A DNA stretch of 64,000 nt from assembly GCA_942490535.1 (NCBI GenBank), contig CALNXQ010000004.1:372001-436000 (forward strand), given 5' to 3'. The position numbers were made by a program, and so were the translations under genes. The DNA comes from JAEINY01 sp942490535. GTDB taxonomy: Bacteria > Bacteroidota > Bacteroidia > Bacteroidales > Marinilabiliaceae. Under the pieces are notes generated by a model. The model did not search any database and was not told where the DNA came from. It worked only from the letters and a program-made list of their open reading frames with translations. Below are positions 60,252 to 64,000 of this stretch, piece by piece (the stretch's first letter is position 1; each line of letters begins with the position of its first letter).

Positions 60252-63200
60252 ATGAAATCACATTTTTCAAAAGGTAAACAACGCGTTTTGTCGTTGTTCG
60301 CGTCATGCTTCATTTTTTCGATGACCATTATGGCCCAGGGTATTGACTGTACGCAGCTTCCGTCTTGGGACGCGACCACCGTGTATGCCCAAAGTAAAAC
60401 CAAGGTTCAATACCTGGGAAAAGTTTATGAAAATCGTTTTTGGACACAAAATGACGATCCAACACAGTCGGGTCCCTGGGGCCCCTGGAAATACCTGGAT
60501 GAGTGTTCAGGTGCCGTTGGCAATCAACCACCGACAGTGATCCTGACAGTACCTGCTAATGGCAGTCAATACGCTGAAGGAACAACGGTTGTGCTTGCTG
60601 CCGCAGCTGCTGATGTAGATGGACAAGTCACGAAAGTGGCGTTTTTTGATGGGGCCACATTGATTGGCACTGATACGTCATCGCCTTACAGTGTGAACTG
60701 GAGCAACGGTTCAGTCGGAACGCATAACCTGACTGCCATTGCCACTGATGATAGCCTGGCTGCAACAACCTCAGCAGCTATCACGGTTACGATCACCTCC
60801 ATTACCAATAACATTCCGCCTACAGCAGCGATCTCTGCGCCGGCTAACAATGCCACTTATACTGAAGGTGATACCATCGTCATCAATGCCACTGCCGGAG
60901 ATGAAGATGGTACCGTGACCAAAGTTGAGTTCCTGGCTGGTACGTCTTCATTACATATCGATAATTCGGCTGCTTATACATTTACCTGGACCAACGCACC
61001 GGTTGGAACACATGTTCTCTCTGCAGTAGCCACGGATAATGAAAATGCAACTGGTACTTCTAATCAGGTAACTGTGGTTGTGAATGGCCAAAATCAAGGT
61101 AATCCATTGTCATTGGCTAATTTACCTTTGCAGATTAATTTTAATCAGGGCGAAAATAAGACCTATACATTTGATGGTCCAATTGCTTCGGTGATATCCC
61201 GTAACAGAGGCGTTGTTTCCTATACAATTTCTGGTAACCAGGTCACTTTTACCGGCGCAAAAGCTGGAAGAACGGGTTTGAAAATAACATCCAACGGACA
61301 GCATTATTACATGGGTTTAAGAGTCAACAAAGCAGATGGTTCTATCCCTGGCTTACCAACGCATTTATCAGTCGGTTCGGTATCAGAAGATAAAGCTGGG
61401 GACTTGCAGTTCTGGGAAGATCTGGATACGGATTTTACTAATAAAGAAATGGATATTCGGTACATCTACATCAATGGTGGCCCAACAGGTATTAACGGAT
61501 GGCGGTCCTGGGGACCTGATCGTCCGCGGCAATTTGCTGAGCACAGTGTTCGTTTAGGATTAATTCCATTCTTCGTGTATTACAATATACCTGACAATGG
61601 CGAAAGTTACGAAGGTGATTTGGCACACATCAGGGATGTTAACTACATGACTGAATACTTCATTGACATCAATGTTTTTATGGATGAAGTGCAAAGTGTA
61701 ATTGGGGGTGATTTATATGGCATCGTTTTAGAACCTGATTTCTTAGGTTATATGCAACAGCAGAGTGGTACACCTGAACCGACTCAGATTGCCACAGCGG
61801 TTGGAGCCACTACAATAGCAACTAATGCAGGTAACATTCGCACCCTTGTGGAACGCATTAACAAAACCATTGATGACCGGAGAGCGATGGGGCAGAATAT
61901 TTTCTATGGCTGGCAACTCAACCTGTGGGCCGATCCAACAGCCGGATCGGGTAAAGGAGTGCTGAGAGGCACGGACGATGACATCGCCGGTTTTGACAGT
62001 GGTCGATTGGCCATTAAGCAAGCCGCTGAGAATACAACGCTGTATGCCATAGCTGCCGGTACATTGACCAGTAATGCCAACTTCTTGTCCATTGATAAGT
62101 ATGGATTGGATGCCATGGGGCACATTGCTGCTGATAATCCATCGGATTCCCGTTGGTTCTTCAATAATGACCATTGGTATAACTACTTGTATTTTGTGCA
62201 AACCATGCATGAAACATCGGGTTATCCCATCGTTTTATGGCAGATGCCGGTTGGACACATCAATAGTTCGCAGACCATCAGTGCCTATACGGGCCAACGT
62301 TATCAGGATCTGCCCAATGTCTCTACCAAATGGGAAGATTCAACCACCGATTTCTTCTTAGGTGATTCATTTGAGGCTCAGAATACCGTTCGATTGAATT
62401 ATTTCTCAGAAAACAAATACATTGATTCGAAGCTCAGTGTATCGGGTAATAGCATTACCTGGGGTAATCACATGCAGGAAACAAAAGATGCAGGTGTCAT
62501 CAGTGTATTATTTGGAGCCGGAGTAAATAACTCTACAGATGGTGTCGGATCACCTCCAACCGATGATTATTTCTGGATTCAGAAAGTACAAGAATACTAT
62601 GCTGCCGGTGCTCCTGTATTGGACAAAGAGTATGGGGCCGGTAATGATTCACCTTGTGGTGCATCAGGATGTTCTCCAACAGTTAAGTTTTTAACGCCTG
62701 CTGATGGTGAGAAAATTATTAAAACAACCATTACGCCAATCGATATTAAACTGGCTGCTTTTGACGTAGATGGTTCGATTACCAACTTTACTGTGTCGGT
62801 AGATGGTCAAACGTTTACGCCGGTAGCGGCAGGTGCCAATTATCGCATTAGCTGGACACCATCTGCATTTGGAACCTATACCATTACTGCAAATGCCACT
62901 GACAATGCCGGACATTCAACAGTTCTGCCAATCACAATTACGGTGGAAGAATTTAATTCGCTCGATTGTGATGTGCCAGCTTGGGAGGCTACTGCCATTT
63001 ATAATGTAAAAGGAACCGAGGTGTCCTATGATGGAAAAGTATTCCGAAGTAAATGGTGGAATCAAGGCGCTGTACCAACAGCCGAAGGACCATGGGAATA
63101 TGTAAGACCATGTTCAGGGCGGGCAGCAGCTATGGCTCAAGTCGAGAGCGCCAGCGAGTTGCTTACTTCTCCAAATCCATTTGATAGCAATGTGAAAATC

Positions 63201-63404
63201 AGTTTTGTCTTGCATCAAAAAGAGCAGGTGCTATTGAAAGTGTATTCGTCTTATGGTGCTGAAGTAGCCACTTTGATTAATGGTGAATTGATTGAAGGGT
63301 ATCAGGAAACACAGTTCAATGGTGCAGGGCTTCAGCCGGGTGTATACATTTATCATTTAATTACTTCTAATAAAACTTATACGGGTACAATGATTAAAAA
63401 GTAG
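60252..63404 (+). CDS. secreted protein with CBM5/12, Ig-like and GH6-like domains, T9SS sorted
   Basis: 1050 residues from ATG 60252 (MKSHFSKGKQRVLSLFASCF, signal peptide); an ATG at 60204 would add 16 residues. Order: CBM5/12 module (WDATTVYAQSKTKVQYLGK, FWTQNDDPTQSGPWGPW), two Ig-like domains (about 90-280), a beta-rich linker, then a large unassigned domain at about 355-790. In it, IPFFVYYNIPDNGES and GDLYGIVLEPDFLGYMQQ match in order and spacing the GH6 blocks VxYDLPDRDC and xxVIEPDSLAN, where GH6 keeps its catalytic acids. A further Ig-like domain, a second CBM5/12 (AIYNVKGTEVSYDGKVFRSK) and a T9SS domain follow. Probably an outer-surface glycan hydrolase; substrate unknown, chitin-related by context. 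Confidence 0.75.
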   Translation: MKSHFSKGKQRVLSLFASCFIFSMTIMAQGIDCTQLPSWDATTVYAQSKTKVQYLGKVYENRFWTQNDDPTQSGPWGPWKYLDECSGAVGNQPPTVILTVPANGSQYAEGTTVVLAAAAADVDGQVTKVAFFDGATLIGTDTSSPYSVNWSNGSVGTHNLTAIATDDSLAATTSAAITVTITSITNNIPPTAAISAPANNATYTEGDTIVINATAGDEDGTVTKVEFLAGTSSLHIDNSAAYTFTWTNAPVGTHVLSAVATDNENATGTSNQVTVVVNGQNQGNPLSLANLPLQINFNQGENKTYTFDGPIASVISRNRGVVSYTISGNQVTFTGAKAGRTGLKITSNGQHYYMGLRVNKADGSIPGLPTHLSVGSVSEDKAGDLQFWEDLDTDFTNKEMDIRYIYINGGPTGINGWRSWGPDRPRQFAEHSVRLGLIPFFVYYNIPDNGESYEGDLAHIRDVNYMTEYFIDINVFMDEVQSVIGGDLYGIVLEPDFLGYMQQQSGTPEPTQIATAVGATTIATNAGNIRTLVERINKTIDDRRAMGQNIFYGWQLNLWADPTAGSGKGVLRGTDDDIAGFDSGRLAIKQAAENTTLYAIAAGTLTSNANFLSIDKYGLDAMGHIAADNPSDSRWFFNNDHWYNYLYFVQTMHETSGYPIVLWQMPVGHINSSQTISAYTGQRYQDLPNVSTKWEDSTTDFFLGDSFEAQNTVRLNYFSENKYIDSKLSVSGNSITWGNHMQETKDAGVISVLFGAGVNNSTDGVGSPPTDDYFWIQKVQEYYAAGAPVLDKEYGAGNDSPCGASGCSPTVKFLTPADGEKIIKTTITPIDIKLAAFDVDGSITNFTVSVDGQTFTPVAAGANYRISWTPSAFGTYTITANATDNAGHSTVLPITITVEEFNSLDCDVPAWEATAIYNVKGTEVSYDGKVFRSKWWNQGAVPTAEGPWEYVRPCSGRAAAMAQVESASELLTSPNPFDSNVKISFVLHQKEQVLLKVYSSYGAEVATLINGELIEGYQETQFNGAGLQPGVYIYHLITSNKTYTGTMIKK

Positions 63405-63536
63405 GCACTAAAATCATTGTTTTTATGACTGGCAGTTACCGGACATCACCTGGGCAGGGGTGTCCGGATTGCCGGTTACCATGTATGTTCAATATTCTTG
63501 AAACCACATTTTTAAATTAACTAATTAATTAAACAC

Positions 63537-64000
63537 ATGAGAAAAGCTACATTATTGCAGATGATGCTAACTTGCGTATTGCTGTTTACAGCTCTAGCTG
63601 TCCATGCACAATATGAGTTTCCACAATGTTCGCCAGATTATGATCCCGCACAAGCCCATTATGTGCAAGGATCTGAAGTGTCATTAAATGGGATTAACTA
63701 TCGCGCCAAATATTGGACAACGGCTACACCTCCGGATCAATCCTGGGAGACAGTCGGTCCCTGTGGTGACGGTGGATTGGGCCCTGATTATCCCGGTAAT
63801 CAGCGTATCATAGGTTATTTGCCTTATTGGCTAACTGGCTATGATGTGGCCACTGAATTCGATCCGGCTTCAGTAACACATATTAATCTGGCATTTGTTT
63901 TATTCCAGCAAAACAATAACGACTTTGCCAGTGCCGATTTTGCATCCGTTGCGTTTGCGCCTTTTCATCAGCGACGTGTGGATTCCTTAATCGTGGATTG
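63537..64000 (+). CDS. secreted GH18 chitinase, N-terminal part (cut by window end)
   Basis: The first 154 codons are present. Signal peptide MRKATLLQMMLTCVLLFTAL ending VHAQ; a CBM5/12-type module at about 29-76 (AHYVQGSEVSLNGINYRAKY, TPPDQSWETVGPCGDG); then the start of a GH18 barrel, NQRIIGYLPYWLTGYDVA and SVTHINLAFVLFQ, with strands 1 and 2 as expected. The catalytic DxxDxDxE lies beyond the window. It is the third member of the chitin cluster and lacks the Ig-like modules that its neighbours carry before the catalytic part. Confidence 0.85.
   Translation, partial: MRKATLLQMMLTCVLLFTALAVHAQYEFPQCSPDYDPAQAHYVQGSEVSLNGINYRAKYWTTATPPDQSWETVGPCGDGGLGPDYPGNQRIIGYLPYWLTGYDVATEFDPASVTHINLAFVLFQQNNNDFASADFASVAFAPFHQRRVDSLIVD

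Overview
The window looks like a chromosomal segment of a Bacteroidota bacterium, most likely an order Bacteroidales/Marinilabiliales type. Signs are: promoters of the Bacteroidota form (TTG or TTTG, 19-20 bases, then TAnnTTTG), almost no Shine-Dalgarno sequences, a TonB-dependent receptor with a lipoprotein partner, NigD-like and FKBP-like lipoproteins, LytS/LytTR and propeller-type sensors, DUF2023 behind a flavodoxin, and C-terminal type IX secretion (T9SS) sorting domains on secreted hydrolases. No rRNA, CRISPR array, prophage or plasmid function was seen. The only intact mobile element is one IS982-family insertion.

Layout. 1-5.4 kb: a partial unknown gene, a DUF2284 cysteine protein, a small outer-membrane barrel, a VOC protein and a large propeller histidine kinase. 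5.6-9.2 kb (minus): an operon of alpha/beta hydrolase, ECF sigma factor and two small membrane proteins, behind a lone ATP-grasp enzyme. 9.4-10.4 kb: the IS982 copy. 10.5-17.4 kb: aquaporin, a DUF1566 lipoprotein, a Spy-like protein with a LytS/LytTR pair, then flavodoxin plus DUF2023. 17.6-24.6 kb: a 21-bp phased array, tRNA-Gly and tRNA-Tyr, ribH, a TPR protein, recF-DUF721, ndk, nrnA and three lipoproteins. 25-33.4 kb: a hexose block (two FucP-like transporters, a ROK kinase, a Nudix-type regulator with two operators, galT, galK, galM). 33.5-38.1 kb: TetR regulator, palindromic operator, TonB receptor and repeat lipoprotein. 38.2-41 kb: a trp leader peptide and attenuator in front of trpB, tandem repeats, mgsA. 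41-55.8 kb: GH29 fucosidase, ABC exporter, ffh, folD, DUF4301, FadL with SGNH lipoprotein, pgeF, an 11-bp phased array, a class IV aminotransferase, a broken cupin gene and a Cys-rich protein. 56.7-64 kb: three secreted multidomain proteins for chitin use (GH18; a GH6-like unknown; a GH18 cut by the window end).

How the genes work together. The gal block imports hexose, fixes the anomer (GalM), phosphorylates it (GalK) and exchanges it into the UDP-sugar pool (GalT), under a Nudix-derived repressor whose own promoter carries two matching palindromes. The last 7 kb encode a surface or secreted chitin-degrading set with carbohydrate-binding and Ig-like modules. trpB carries a textbook leader peptide with two adjacent Trp codons followed by a terminator hairpin.

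The least expected signals are non-coding. Three gaps between convergent transcription units hold degenerate arrays with helical-type periods (21 bp at 17656-17845, 11 bp at 53513-53713, 21/63 bp at 55105-55251). Two other gaps hold 83-bp and 124-bp tandem repeats. These explain nothing coding and are the best candidates for something undescribed, together with the divergent GH6-like protein in the chitin cluster.
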